Source of the DNA: Xestospongia bergquistia
Taxonomy: Eukaryota > Porifera > Demospongiae > Haplosclerida > Petrosiidae
DNA length: 64,000 nt
Direction of reading: 5' to 3'
Assembly (NCBI GenBank): GCA_963965975.1
Contig: OZ014423.1
Location: 5,978,301-6,042,300 of the forward strand
Each line of letters opens with the position of its first letter. Position 1 is the first letter of the stretch. A program made the position numbers and the translations under genes. Under the pieces are notes generated by a model that was given only the letters and a program-made list of their open reading frames with translations, had not been told where the DNA came from and made no database searches. Shown here one piece after another: positions 42,801-57,800 of the stretch.

Positions 42801-45800
42801 GGTTAAAGGTCATAAGTGCTTCTGAAAAATTGAGAGATAATGTTCCAGTATCAAAGTCAATAGTAAATGATGTAAGCTCTGGTTTAGTCATATCAGCAGT
42901 GAAGTTGTCAACTGAATGAACAACATCTACTTCAAACTCATTAAATGAATAATCTACTATGAATGAAGCTTCAGCACGAAGAAAGGTAGTTGTGTTGTCT
43001 ATAGCTAGATCCGTATCTTCCTTGATTTCATTCAAAATAGACTCAGGCAAAGCAATAGTAAGAACTGATGCATCAGAGTTAACTGAAATACTCTTAAAAG
43101 CTGTTACAGTGTAAGGATCAGAGTCACTCTCAGCTGACAGTAGTTTTAGACCAGTAATATCAATAGATGATTCATTGACAGCTTCATTAAAGGTGAGGAT
43201 GAGATGTCCGCTATCCATATCTAATGAAAAGTCCAATAGTTCAGGAGGAGTGTTATCTGCAAAATATTGGCTAGCCTGAATAGCTTTGCCATCAGTAATA
43301 GCCAAAATATCAGTACCACCAATGTCATCAATAGCAAAGGCTTGCATAGTTAGGTATGTTGAATTGATGTTTTTAGCAAGGTTTTTAGTGAGTTTTACAT
43401 TAAGTAAATCCCTACTGGATAGTTGAACAATGATTGAGTACCCATCACTGCTAGATGTTGTGGTCTGGCTTGAAAATGTATATTGGTTTTGACGAGATTT
43501 TGCATCTTGAAGTGTGAATGCTGTGGCATCAAATGTTGAGGTATCGACAACATCATTGAAAGTCATTGTCATTTCCCCAGTGGCAATGTTTAATGTAAAT
43601 GAAAGTAGTTCTGGCCTAGTAGTATCTTCAACTACATCTGAAGCCATTAGAAAATCTGACTGAATTTTATTTCTGGCCCTATCTTGTGCAGTGCCAGCAT
43701 CTACTTCAAGATATGTGTTGTCAGGTGATGTTCCTATAGATGTGTCAATTTTGATATCTCCAATATCTGCTTTGCTGAGTGAGATTATAATAACAGTAGC
43801 AAGATCAGTGGAGAGAGAAAGAAGTGTACCATTGCTAAGTGGATAAGCAGTGTTATTTGAATTACTGGTGTTACTGTGTGAGTGGATTGTCAAACCTGAC
43901 ACATTAAATATTGACTTGCGAACAGGTTCACTGAAAGTAAGCAAAACCCTGTCTTGGTTGACATCCAGTTGGAAGCTAACAAGAATAGGACGAGATGTAT
44001 CAGCAGTGTAATTACTAGCAACCAAAGCATTGATAGGAGCAATAGTCTTTAGGTTATTTGGATTTGTAGCCAAATCTTTAACTGCATTTGACTCAATAGA
44101 CATGAATGTTGTAGAAAGATTTGAAGCTAAAATATCAAATGCCTTTATGTTGTTAATGTCATCATCTGTCAGATCTATGACAAGTGTTTTAGAATCATCT
44201 CTTGCAATAGCAACACCTCCTGTTAGTTGGTAGTGTTCTACTGAATCAAAAGATCCTTGGGCAGACTGAAGCGTAATGGCTGTAACATCAAATGATGCCA
44301 GTGAAATGGGCTCACTGAAAGAGAGGGTCAAATTTCCTTCTTGTAAGTCTAATTCAAATTTGTCAAGTGTGGGCATAACACTATCAATAATAAGAAAACT
44401 CACTACAAGAGCTGAAGACCCAGTAGAGATGGACAAGCTGGGATTGTTAGCCAAATCATCAATAACTCCCTCTTCAGCTCTGAGATAACAATTGCTGCGT
44501 CGTAAACAAAGCAGTTTCATAACTTTTAATTGGTTGATATCAGTTTGAGATAGGGTTATACTTAAAATTGTTCCATCTACTGAACCAACAGCATTACTAC
44601 TCAAACGATACTGTTCTTCTGGCTGATCAAAGAAGGACATTAAAATAATGCGAGAAGTGTTCAATGTAGTTTGATTGACTGCCTCGGAAAATGAGATATT
44701 TAGGAAACCATTGATGAGATCAAGTACTACAAAGTCCTCTAACTCAGGCTGCGAGTCATCTAAAGTAAATTTAGAGAGCTGAACATCACTTGCTGCATTA
44801 ACTCCAAGTTTTACTATGTCTAGAATGGCTCCATCACCGATATCAATAAAACAATCTGTCAATATACCAGATGTACACAATTCCTTTGTGACAAGGTCAT
44901 TAAAGTCTAACAAAGATATGTCAACAGTAATAGTGCTTGACAATGTGGTCACTGGTGTACTGGTAAGAAACCGAAAAGTTTTAGTATTAGTGGCATCATG
45001 TAGAGTTAACAGAGATAAATTGAGTGTTGAAGAATTGACTGTCTCAGAGAAGCTAAGAATTAGTTGAGGAGCATCAAGATCTAGCTCAAAAGTCTCCAAT
45101 TCTGGTCGCACACTATCAATTTCATAGTCTTTGACTGATAAAGCTTGAGATGGTGATATTCGTTTGACCATGTTATTACTGGTATCTTTAATAGCCTCTG
45201 GGTCAACAGCCAAGAATGTATTGTTCTCATTTGTGGCCAAATCTGTGAGAGCCTGTATTGCATTACGATCAATGGTGCTCAAAACAATAGTAAGCACAGT
45301 GCTAAAATTAGAGGTGGAGATTGATGAATAATTTGTGAGACGATGGAAGATGTCAGGAAAAGCTGCTCGTTGGTTCTGAATAACCAAATGTTGCACATCT
45401 AGTGTAGTAGAATTAATAGGTTCATTAAAAATCAGAGACATTTCCATGGTTTCAAGATCAAAATCAAAGGAGACAATGATAGGTGAAGTTTCATCATCAA
45501 TTAGATTATCAATAGCTTTAGGACTAGAGCCAGGTATTCCAATAACATCATTGCCAGCTATGTCCTCAGCTGTGCTATTAGGAAAAGCAAGAAAAGTTGA
45601 TGTTGTACTAAGTCCAATGCTTGTACTGTCCTTGATAAAATTTAGTGAAGCTGATGATAGTTTAATTACCACTTCTTTAGTGTTGCTTAAAGTAACAGTG
45701 CTAGCAGTAGTTAATTGATGACTATCTCCACTGCCATCAGAATGACTGTGGATGACTATATTTTCAACACGAAACATTGATGAATTTACATTTTCAGAGA

Positions 45801-48800
45801 AAGTAAGAAGAAGCTTGCCATTGTCTTTGTCAAGAACAGATTCAACTAGTGTAGGACGAATGAAATCAGCTGTAACACTAGTAGCTTCCTTAGGAGAACT
45901 TGGTAAAATAGCTAAAGAAGGCCTTTTTGCCATATCACGGACTGTATTTTCTGGAATAGAAATATAGGTTAGACTTGTATTCCTACCTAGTGGTTCTTTA
46001 GCTCTGATACCTTCAAGATCAGTAGAACTAATTGTTACTCTCAAAATATTAGAATTCTCAATAGCTACAGTGCTGTCAGTAAGTACATAAGAATTTCCAG
46101 ATCCGTCTGAATTTGCATGAAGAGTGATCTGGTTCACTCTAAGAGTAGACCCATTAACAGTCTCAGTGAAAGTTAAAATAAGAATTACTGGTGGTATGGC
46201 TTCTTCAAGACTAAATGAATCTAGCTGGGGTGACGTTAGATCGTTGACTACACTTTGTGCTTTGATAGCTTCGGTAGCACTCACTGCAGTATTGTTCTTG
46301 TTATTCATGTCAGAGAAAGCATCCTGAAGGAACGATATGTAAGTGTTGTCAACTAATGTACCAAGATTGGCATTCTGTTTTAACAGATTAGCATCATTCA
46401 GTGACAGCATTACATTGAGTGTGGCACCTACTTGAGGAGTAACAGTGCCAGTAGTCAAAGTAATGTTTGTAGCTGTTAGAGATGGAGAAGCATGAAGAGT
46501 GATTCGATCAATCTGTAAAGAAGAAGCTTTAACTGTCTCAGAAAATGTCAAGATCAGGGTATTTGCATTGAGGTCAAGAGTGAAATTGTTGAGTTCGGGT
46601 TTCACATTGTCTAGTGTAATTGCTGAAGCCTGCAAACCAGATGTGTTTGAAATTGGTTGGACTTGATTTCCTTGAGTATCATTGATTGCTTCAGCAGTGA
46701 TGGATATATATGAAGTAATTTCATTGACAAAGAAATCAGTCCTGCTCTTTATGAAGTTAACATCATTATAGGTCAACTCAACTTCAATGTCAGGTCCATT
46801 TTCACTAAGTACTTTGCCACCTGTTAATAAAATGGTGGACAATGCTGTTCCAATGTTTGGTGTACTCATTAAAAGAAACTTTGTCAAATCAAGTGTATTC
46901 ACATCTACACTTTCTGAAAATGACAAAGTGAGCCTTCCAGTACCCATGTTCGCATCAAATCCAATAAGCCTTGGTGACTGTGTATCGATTTCATAAGAAC
47001 TGGCTAGAAGTGCATTTCCATTTGTGATACCTTCAGTAGGATTACCAACTTGATCTGAGAAAGCTCCAACATTGTATCTAAGGTATGTTGTATCAGTGGA
47101 TACTGCAATTAAAGTGTTTGCTTTTATATCATTTACATCATTTCTACTAAGTGTAATTGTGATTACATCAGATGATTCACCAGATGCTCTGCTATCAGTG
47201 AGTTGGTATAGAGAACTTCCAGAGGCTAGTGGGCTAGCTTGAATTATAAAATCAGAGACATTAAGAGTGGTGATGTTGACTGTTTCAGTGAAAGTTAGCA
47301 TAAGAGTAGGACCATCAAGATCAAGAGAAAAAGACTGCACAGCAGGAGGAGTTATATCTGGTAGATGATCTTCCACCATTTTAGCATTATCAGATGGTAT
47401 TGCTACAAGTGGGTTGTTATTCATGTCTGATACTGTTGAGGAAGTAGCAGAAAGAAAAGTGTTAGATTCAGTAGTACCAAAGTTAGTATTTGACTTAATA
47501 TAGTTGATATCATCTGGAAGAAGAGTCAATTCAAACATGGCTGATGGCAAATTAGTGCTCAGTGTACCACCATTCAGTCTAATATTCTCTCCTGATCCAT
47601 CAGCAGTACTTTGCAGAGTAATTCCTCCGGCATTAATTCCAGATACATTAACAACTTCAGTAAACACAAGTGTAAGAATACCTGTGCTAAGATTGAAGTT
47701 GAATTGACTCAGTTCGGGGTTTGTTCTATCTTCTATAACAGAGGAAGCTTGAAGAGCTTCAGTATCAATGAATGGTATAAGAAGTTGGCCAGAAACATCC
47801 CTAAAAGCTGTGGCACCAATAGCCATATAGGTATTGTTAACTGTTGTACCGAGATTAATTTTGGCTTTGATATTATTCAAATCAGAATTAGTGAGATTGA
47901 CGGTGCTGATGTAGCCAACAGAAGGACTTACAGTTCCTCCTGAGAGACTAACTGATACAGCACTTCTGTTATGTTCACTTTGAAGACTAACAGCAGTACC
48001 ACTAAATGAGCTGGGATTTATTACATCATCAAATGTAAATTTCAGTTGACCAGTGTTGACATCCAGTATAAATGTTTGTAGTTTAGGACTTGTGGAATCT
48101 GCAACATAATCACTTGCTTGTATAGCGGCAGTTATTAAAACTGGAGTAGCTGGGTTTCCTTCTGTATCTTTAAAAGTGCCATTTTCAAAGGCTATATATG
48201 AGTTACTCCTACCAGTACCTAGATTGGGATACTCAAGCTTAATGCCTCGTACATCTTCCTTTGTAAGAGTGAATCTGATCTCCTTTCTATCAGCAAAAAA
48301 CTGAATATTAGAACCTCCAGTGAGATTGTAGAATGTATTACTATCAGCTGCAGCTCTAATGCTGATACCAGTAAAGTCAATGGAACTACCCATAGGTTCT
48401 GAGAACTCAAGTCTAATAAACTCAAGGTTTAAGTCAAGTACAACAAACTGTACAAGCGAAGGGGAGATAGTATCTTTAGTGTAAAGCTTAGCCTTAAGAA
48501 CAGTGTCATTATTGACTTTGTTTCCATACATGTCTTGAATGAGATCATCACCAAAGGTGATAAATGTGGTGTCCCTGCTTATTGCAAGGTCAAGGTTAGC
48601 TTGAAGTTTTATAATATCCTCAGCCAAAAGAGAAAATGTAAAGACAGTAGATGGTGTCAGACTTGGATCAATGCTCTCAGCAGTTAGTTTATAGGACGTA
48701 TTGGGTGGGTTTGCATCCTGGATTGTAAGATATTCAGCATGAAATGTTCCAACATCCACTGTTTCATCAAATGTTAAGGTAATTGATCCAGCATTAAGAT

Positions 48801-51800
48801 CAATCTCAAAGTCAAGTAGTTCTGGTGGTGTAACATCTTCTATAAACTGTTGTGGTCGTGTGGACAAATCTGCATTAATAATAGAAGCAACATCAATCAC
48901 TGGTTCTATTGGATTACCAGCCATGTCATGAGCGAACCCAGATGGAAATCGAATCCAACAATCAAAGTTTTTAGGATCAGAGCAAAGTTGCTCAAAACCT
49001 TTTAAAGAGTTAAGATCCGAGGTATTAAAAGTGATGTTAAGAACATTGGTATGTTGAGAACCAGCTGCTCCTCCATTAAGACGAATCAATTGATCAGTTA
49101 AGTCAACATTAACACCATCTTGAATAATTATTTCTGTAAAGTTGACAGAACTAATGTTGAGGGTCTCTGTGAAATTGAGGACTATATATCCAGCATCTAA
49201 ATCTAAGATACTCCATTCTATCATCTCTGGGTCAGTAGTATCGGGTATGAAGTCAGATGCTAAAATCTTCTTGGCATCATCTGAGGCAATACTAACAACA
49301 CCATTACCATTTGTATCATTGAGAGTAGACATTGGAAAGGAAATATAACAGTTGTCTGCAGATGTACAGAGAGCAACTTTTTTGATTTCATTAAGATCTG
49401 ATACAGATAAAGTGATAGTCACATTAGAGACCTGTTCTGATGGAACTGTTGTTGTATCAAAATTGAATGAAATGGTATTCTCAAATCTTTTGCTCTGAAA
49501 TGTTATTTTAGATAAATCCATATTTGGTACATCGACTGTCTCATTAAATTGAAGAGTCAAAGTTCCAGCATCAAGGTCAAGGTAGAAACGCTCTAAATTT
49601 GGAGGATTATCATCACTCACAAATGATGTAACTCTTCTAGAATTGTTTGAAGGAATTTCAGTGATTTTGTTGCCAGAAGCATCAGTGATGGCAGATTCTA
49701 GAAGTTGAAGATAAGTTGTATTTTGACTAACAGCTAGACCATAAGTGGATTTAATTTTGTTAAGATCAGTGGCAGAAAGAATAATATCAATGATGTGAGG
49801 CTGTGATCGAACTATTGTACTGCCTACAGTGAGATTGAGAGACAAACGATCATCAGACACAGTCTGTGTACTGTGAAGAGTCATACTAGTAAGAGTCACA
49901 GATGCTGGGTTGACTGACTCTGAAAATGTTAAGCTCAATTTGCCAGTGTTCAGATCCAAGCTGTATTCATCTAATACAGGTGAAACCATGTCACCAATAA
50001 ATTTATTCACTGGAAATGGATTGGGATAAGCAATGGCCAATAAGGGGTTTCCAACTAAGTCTTCAATAGCATTATAATCAATGTAGATAAATGTATTATT
50101 TTTATTGGTGGCTAGATGGATCTTTTCTGAGATCTCATTGAAGTCAGTGAGACCCACTGTAATGTTAATGGTACTACCAGATGGAAAAGTAGCAACACTG
50201 TCAGTGGTGAGACGATAGAACTGAGACTGAACAGGAGGTAGTGAACTGTCATTAGTGAGGGTGATGAATATTGTTGAAAAATCATCAGTTCTAATCAATT
50301 CATTGAAGACCAGTTCAATCTCCTGTTGCCCCACATCCATATTGAATTCAAGTAGCTTGGGAGCAGCTGCATCTTTAACAAAGACAGAAACTTGAATACC
50401 AGAAGAGAACTCTGTGATATTGTTTCCAACAGCATCAGTAATAGCACCATTTTCAAAGAATAGGAAAGTGCTATCCATGTCTCTAGCAATTGATGAACTG
50501 TTCTTCAGTCTATTTAAATCATTAGTAGTGAATTTAATACTAATCTCTCTACCATTACCAGTCACTGGTGATGAAAGAGTTAGGCTAAAAGATTGTGTAG
50601 AGATTGCATTTGCATCACTGGCATTCAATACAGAAACAAGGGTTGGCTTAAAACTGGCCACACTGACTACTTCATTGAATGTAAGATTAAGAAAACCAGT
50701 GTCTAAGTCAAGTTGATAACTAACAAGTTGTGGTGGAGTGGTATCAGGAATGAACATCCCTACTTTAAGTGCTGATGATGATTCAATGGAATCAATAGCA
50801 TTGTTATTAGTATCCATAATAGTTGCTGAACTGAGTGAAATGTAGGTGTTATTGTCACTGGTACCTAAGCCATCAATGAGTTGTAATGAAGTAAGATCAG
50901 CTGCTGTTAAGTTCACAAGGACTTCAGTGACTAAACTATCACTTGTAACACCATTAGATAGATTGAGCTTCAGTGCATCAGCAATATCAGAATCACTTTG
51001 AAGTTGAAGTTGACTAAAGGTTAAAGTACTGACATCTACTGTCTCATTGAATGTCAATTTTAATGTACCATCATCCATATCAAGTGTAAAGTTAGTCAGT
51101 GAAGGTGAATTAGTATCAGAAACATATTCTGCAGCAGGTAAACCATTTTTGTCTGATATAAGAGTTACAGGGTTACCAACGACATCCTCTAATGCTGGGC
51201 CATGAATTGAAAGGAATGTTGTGTCCTTAGAAGTAGCAATATCTGACTCTGCCTTGATAGCATTGATATCAGTGTCAGATAACTGAATGGTCAGGGTACG
51301 TGAGAAAATAGTTGTAAGAGATTCTGTACCATCTGTTAAGTTGTAGACTGATCCTGAGAGAGTGCCTGAATCAGCCACACCTTGAATAGCAATATTTAAA
51401 GCATTAAATGTATTACCAGGAACAATCTCATCAACAGTTAAAATAATAGTACCAGTATTGAGGTCAAAGGTGAATCTAATGATATCTGGATTTGTGACAT
51501 CTGAAACAACATTTGTAGCTTGAAGATTAGTTACAACTGGGGCAGAATTTTGAGAAAGATCTTGAATGTAACCAGCTGAGATGGAAATAAACGTATCAGA
51601 TACATCAGTGCCAAGATTACTATTTGTGACAAGGTTATCCAAATCATTATTAGAAAGTTCTAGAACAACAGTGCTACCATCAATAAGTCGTTTAGGTGTA
51701 CCACCTGTAATAGCTAAGGTCTCTGAGCTCCCATTTGTAAGATTGATAGAAGTTGGAATAAATGAAGATAATAAAACAAGATCAGACATTTCTAAAGTCA

Positions 51801-54800
51801 GTGTGCCTTTGTTAAGATCAAGAGTGAACTCATTTAGATCCGGAGCATTTTCATCTGGAAAAAACTGACCAGGAAGAATAGCTTTCCCATTAGTAATAGC
51901 TAATACATCAACACCATATATATCGTCAATTCCAAATGCTTGTATTGTTAGGTAAGTATTGCTGAGTTGTGTGGCAACTTGCTGGTTGTCTCGCAATTTA
52001 AGACGATCTTGTAAACCGAGTGTAACATTAATAACATAGCCATTAGCACTGTTTGTTTTAGTAGAAGGTGAAAAGGTTACACTTTCATTAGTAATAGCAG
52101 TCTTATTTGACTGAATGGTTATTGACGAAGCATCAAATGTTTTAGCATTAACAACGTCATCAAAGGTCAAAAGTAAAATACCTGGTTCAATGTTGATGCT
52201 AAAGTTTGATAACTGAGGTCTAGTGGTGTCTGCAGAAAAACCATTAGCTTTCTGAGGACCAGTTTGATTGATTTTATTGCCAGATGCATCTAAAATACCA
52301 CCAGCATCAATCAGTATAAAAGTGTTGTTGACATTGGAAACGAATCCTTCTGTTAGCTTTATAGTTGCAAGATCATTGTCATGTATTTCCAGTGTAGCCA
52401 TAATTGATAAGTCAAGGGTTCCTTTAATCACCTTGCCTTCCATCAATGTGATATTTGTTGCAGGAGTTGATGAATCTGACAAGAGAGTAATAGCAGTGAA
52501 ATTAATGTCTGACAATTTAATAGGTTCATTGAAGAGAAGCTGAATTGTTCCATCATTAATATCAATCTCAAATTGACTAAGTACAGGATCAGTTGTATCA
52601 TCAATGACATCTGATGCCTGTAAACCTTCAGTTGAGTCTTTCCCAATCAACAAGTTAAGTGACATATCTTTTGCAGCACCAGTAGATATTGCTAAGAAAG
52701 TGTCATTAGTGTTAGTAGCAAAATCTCTTAACTTCAGCTGGTTGAGATCAGCACTTAATAGAGCTACTTTAACAATCCTAGCTCCATTTGCTGTAGTAGT
52801 GCTACCACCTGTGAATGTGTAAAAGTCATTAGCATCATTGACTGACTCTCTCTTCTGGATTGTAATACCAGTGTATACAATATCTGATGTACGCATTGGC
52901 TCTGAAAATGTGAGGGTGAGAAGACCAGAGTCAAGATCAAAGGTAAAGTCATCTAGGGTAGGGTCAGTTGTATCTGCAGTAAAGCTCATTGCGATGAGAC
53001 CAGGGAATGTTTCCTTTGTCATCTCGTTGGAGTTACCAAAGAGATCATTAATGGTGTTATTAAGAATTCGAATGTAGCAGTTACTAGATTTAGTGCAAAG
53101 CTGGCTTTTCTCCTGTATAGCAAATAAATCAGAAGCTGAGAGATTGAAAGTTACAGTGGTGAAGTCTACTTCAAACACATCCGCATCTGTAATGTTGTAT
53201 GAATCTTCTGCATTGGCATAAAGACTTTGAAGGATCAGACGAGATCCATCAAAAGTTTCTTTATTGACAGGCTCATCAAACTTAAGAGTGATTGTACCCT
53301 CAACAAGATCGAATAATGCAAATTGAACTGCTTTGGGTCCTGTAGTATCTGTAATAACTGTAGATACTTGTAATGGAGTTGGACTCTGTTGAGCAATGAT
53401 TTGAAAGCCTTCTGTATCCATTACTAAGGCTGTAGAGAAGCTAACATAGCAATCTGAAGAGTCATTACACAATGACTTTAACTTGATATTATTAAGATCA
53501 TCACTTGAGAGGTTAATAACAGCTTTGGAACTGGGGTTAGTGGAGGACAATGTGGAATCATCAAGTGTGTAGGTAATGTTAGGGCTAGCTCCAGTTTCTG
53601 ACACAAAGTTCAAATCAGTAATAGTAAATGTAGTAAGATCAACACTTTCAGAAAAACTGAGTGTTAGAATACCAGCATCGAGATCTAAAGAAGCAGACAT
53701 CATTTGAGGATTGTCAGTATCCATAAGAAATTTGGATGCTTGAATAGCCAATCGTGGTCGTATTTCAGAAACATAGTTATCAGACATGTCTTTGATAGCA
53801 TCAGATGTGATAGAGAGATAGGTGTTAGAACGTAATTCCATAATTCCATCTAGAGCTTGAATACTGTTTCTGTCCTCAACAGTCATGAAAAATTTGATGA
53901 CTTTTCCATTAGTACTGTTGACTGTTCCACCATTTAATGTAAATTCAACAGTAGGGAAAAGTGCTCTCATGTTCTGTAGCGTGAACTGACGTGGATCCAA
54001 AGTTTGTGCATTCACTATTTCATCAAATGTTAAAGTAAACAAGCTATCATTGACATTAAGCTCAAAACTAAGAAGCTTGGGACTGGTTGTATCAGCAATG
54101 AATGTAGAAGCATTAAGAGCACTTCCTGCAGCCAACTCTTCTGCACAATTGTTGGCAATATCACAGACAAGCAGAGCCTCATGATAAATGAAGGTATTGT
54201 TAGAAGTTGTGGCAAATTCCAAGTCTAGTTTCATGGTATCAATAGTTTTTGTACTTAAACTAACAACAATCACATTGGAAACTGTGCTGCTAGCTACAGC
54301 ATTACCGAGACGAATTTCATTGTCTGAAGATGTACCATTTAATAAGAACAGTTTAGAAGTATTGAATTTAGCAAGCTGGACATCCTCATCAAATGTGAGA
54401 ATAATTTGTCCAGCATCTAAATCAAAGGTGAAAGAGTCAATAACAGGTGGAGTAAGATCTGCATTATGTTTAGTCACTTGGAAGATGACTGCTTCTATTG
54501 GAGTATTTGATGTATCGTTGATGGCTCCAGCAGACACATTGAGATATGTTGAGTCTAAATTAACACCAAGACCTTCTGTGTTACGAATATCTTTAAGTAC
54601 TGACTCTTTGAGAGTAATAGTTATTGTTGTAGAAAGATCAGTTGAGTGACTTCCATTGAGAACCACAAATGATGGTGGAGAGCCATTATTACTTAGACTC
54701 AGCAACGATACAACTAATGTAGATGGATCAACAGTTTCATTGAATGTAAGAATAATGCGCATTGGTTCTTGAATAAGAACGACTTCAAAACCAACAATGC

Positions 54801-57800
54801 CGGGTGAAGTAGTATCTGGAATGAACTTGTCAGGACCAATAGCATTAGCATTAGAAATCCCCACCAAGAGATTTTCATTAAGATCTTCTGTTGAATTTTC
54901 CTTTATTGATAAAAAGACAGTCGTGTTAGAGACAGCAAGCAAAGTTGTGGCTTTGATTTTGTTCAGCTCCTGTTCCGAGAAAGTAATTGGCACAAGATCT
55001 TCAAGGCCAGTGACATCGACACTGCTGCCATCTAAAGTGATGTTGTCTGTTGGAAAACTTTTGCTAGCAAGTAGTGTAATGGATGATAAATCAAGGATGT
55101 CAGCATCAATACTTTCACTAAATGTCAAAGTCAGTTTGCCAAGATTCATATCAAGAGTGTAACCTATTAAAGTCGGTCGAATTGCATCACTTACAAACTT
55201 ATTTGCTTGCAGAGCTCTATCTATACTAATAGCTTTGATTCTGTTCCCAGATGTATCATTAACTGCTGATGAAAATAGTGCCACAAAAGTATTACCTCTT
55301 GCTGTAGCAAAACCAGCAGTTTCCTTGATTTTGTTAAGATCATCTGAAGAAATAGTGAAGTTAATTTCTGGGCCAATAGTAGTGGTGAAAGTTCCACCAG
55401 TGACATTCAAGCTGTGAACTGCAAAAGCTGTTGAGCTCTGCAAACTAAAACTAGTTGGAGAGAAAGTAGATGGATCAACAGTCTCTGAAAACCTTAGTAC
55501 TAACAAGCCAGTGGAGAGATAAAAGTCAAAAGATTGTAGTTCTGGAGGTGTAGTGTCTTTAATAAATGAGGTAGCATGAATGTTGTTGGTTGCATCTGCT
55601 GCATTGCCACTGTTGTCTGCAACAGCTCCATTATCAATGGAAAGGAAGGTGTTGTCTATTGATGTAGCTAAATCAAAGTCAGCTTTGATATCATTGAGAT
55701 CATCAAGAACAATCTTAAATTCAAAAATGTTACCAGATTCAGTAGAAGTAGTACCATTAGTAAACCTGAATTCCTTTGCATCTGGATCAGATGAACTTCT
55801 TAAACGAAAACGTTCAAATACCAAACTACTTGCATTGATAGATTCTGAAAATGTCAAAGTGATCAAACCTCTGTTAAGGTCAAAGACATAGTTCTCAATT
55901 CTAGGACCTACTTCATCAGATTCAAAACTAGATGCTTGTTGGGCATTGTCTTTAGAAATACCAATAACAGGATTGCCAGCCATATCTACTGTCAAAGTGT
56001 TTGGAAAGGAGATGTAACTGTTGTTAATGCTTGTACCAAGTTGTTCAAGATCTTTTATGTTATTCAAATCAGTCAAGAGTAGAGACAAAGTAACTACATT
56101 AGAAGGATCACCGCTAAGAGATCCATTCTTAGCCCCAGTCAAGGTATAATCATTATCTTCATCAGAAGACACATTACTCTGTAAAGTTATTTGATTTGAA
56201 TTAAACTTTAATGGATCTACAGCTTCTGAGAATGTAAGTCGAAGTTCTCCTTCCCCCAGGTCAAAGACAAAACGATCAAGTTTAGGATGAGTGGTATCAC
56301 CTGTGAATGTATCCACAACTCGAGCTTGTGTGACAGTACTACCAACAATTTCAACACCTGCAACATCAGTGATGGCATTCTGTTCAATTACAAGAAAGGT
56401 GTTGTTTTTTTCTGTGGCTAAGTTTCGTTTGGCTTTGATAGCATTTAGGTCAGTATCGCTGAGATTCAGAAATATATCATAACCATTTTCAACAGTGGCA
56501 GAACCTCCTGTAAGAGTGTATATCTGATAGAGGTTATCACCATCTACTCGTACTTTCTTGGATTGAATAGACAATCTTGTTGGATCAAAGGTGTCAGCTT
56601 TCATTATATCATTAAAAGAGAGATGGATTAGGCCCGAATCCACATCTAGTGAAAAGAATTCAATTTGTGCTCGAGTGACATCTTCTAAATAATCTGTAAC
56701 TCGATCAGCAACAGAGTTATTGAACCCAACCACAGGATTTCCAGAGACATCAGTTATGGCTCCATTATCAATGTAAAGAAAACTATCAGATTGTCTTGTG
56801 CCAAGACCAGTATCAAGTTTGAGATCCCTTAGTTCCGTATCACTAAAAGTGACTTCAATAACAACTTTGTCTGTGCCAATATATGCAACTGTACTATCAG
56901 TTAGGGTGAGGTTTGTACCTCCATCTACCCTAGATTGTAGATGGAACAAACTGCCATTAAATTCACCTTTGTCAACTGGTTCATTAAAAGAGACACGTAG
57001 GGTACCAGCATCTAGATTTAATTGTACAAAGTCAACAAACTGTGGACTAGTTTTATCTCCAGCTACAGCACTAGCTTTAAGGGCTTCGTCAATATCAATA
57101 GAAGAAACAGGGTTGCCTTGTATTCCTCCAATAATATTAGCAGAGCTATCTCGCACAAGGCTACTGGTGATGGTAAAGAAAGTGTTACTAGTATCGGTTC
57201 CAAGTCCATCCAAAGCTTTGATATCTATGAGATCATCATTACTAATCTGTACCTGTATTTTTGTTGATACAATCTCATTAGGAACATCCCCACTTACAAT
57301 TCTATGAGTCAAGGTACTATTAATACCACTTACTACAGTAATTTCTTTGGCATCAAGTTGTCGTCCATCAACTGGTTCATTAAAGGTCAGATTAAGTGTG
57401 CCACTGTCCAAATCTAATGTGACATCAATCAATTTTGGATTTGTAGTATCCTGTATAAATTCAACTGCTTGACCAGCATCAGGAGGATCAGAACCAGCAG
57501 GAAGGAGTGACAAATCTGTGATTTTGTTACCCAACATGTCCATTAGAAAATCTTCAGAAAATTGGACATGACAAAGAATGTCTCGAGTACAAAGAGAGGG
57601 ATCAGCTTTAATGGAATTGAGGTCAGCTGTATTGAGGATAAATGTGAGAGTATCAGAGTTTAGAGTGGTTTTAGTTCCACCAGTAAGGGTGACTGTGGCT
57701 GATAAAGAAGACTCAGAATAATAGTCAGAGAAGTTTAGCTGGGTAAGATTTACTGAAGATACTCGAATAGTTTCATTAAACTTTAAAGTAATTATTCCAC

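Larger units (their letters stand above)
35092..43614 (-). repeat. Super-repeat 4 (23 domains)
   Basis: Complete block (8523 bp). The opening signature is AIDDIGGTDILAITDGKAI (marker at 43289), very close to that of super-repeat 2. Cys doublets are at positions 8-9 and 20-21, all with Cys-x5-Cys loops. Position 8 has two further cysteines outside the loop (NCDN and SCDT, near 40828 and 40930). Confidence 0.88.
43615..52218 (-). repeat. Super-repeat 3 (23 domains)
   Basis: Complete block (8604 bp, the longest). The opening domain has GIDDIYGVDVLAITNGKAI (marker at 51887). Its first strands are atypical: the usual LxFSE is replaced by LEMSD near 51780-51800. Cys doublets are at positions 8-9 and 20-21. 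Two of their loops are lengthened to Cys-x7-Cys: position 9 (loop at 48958-48984) and position 20 (loop near 44850-44877). Confidence 0.88.
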
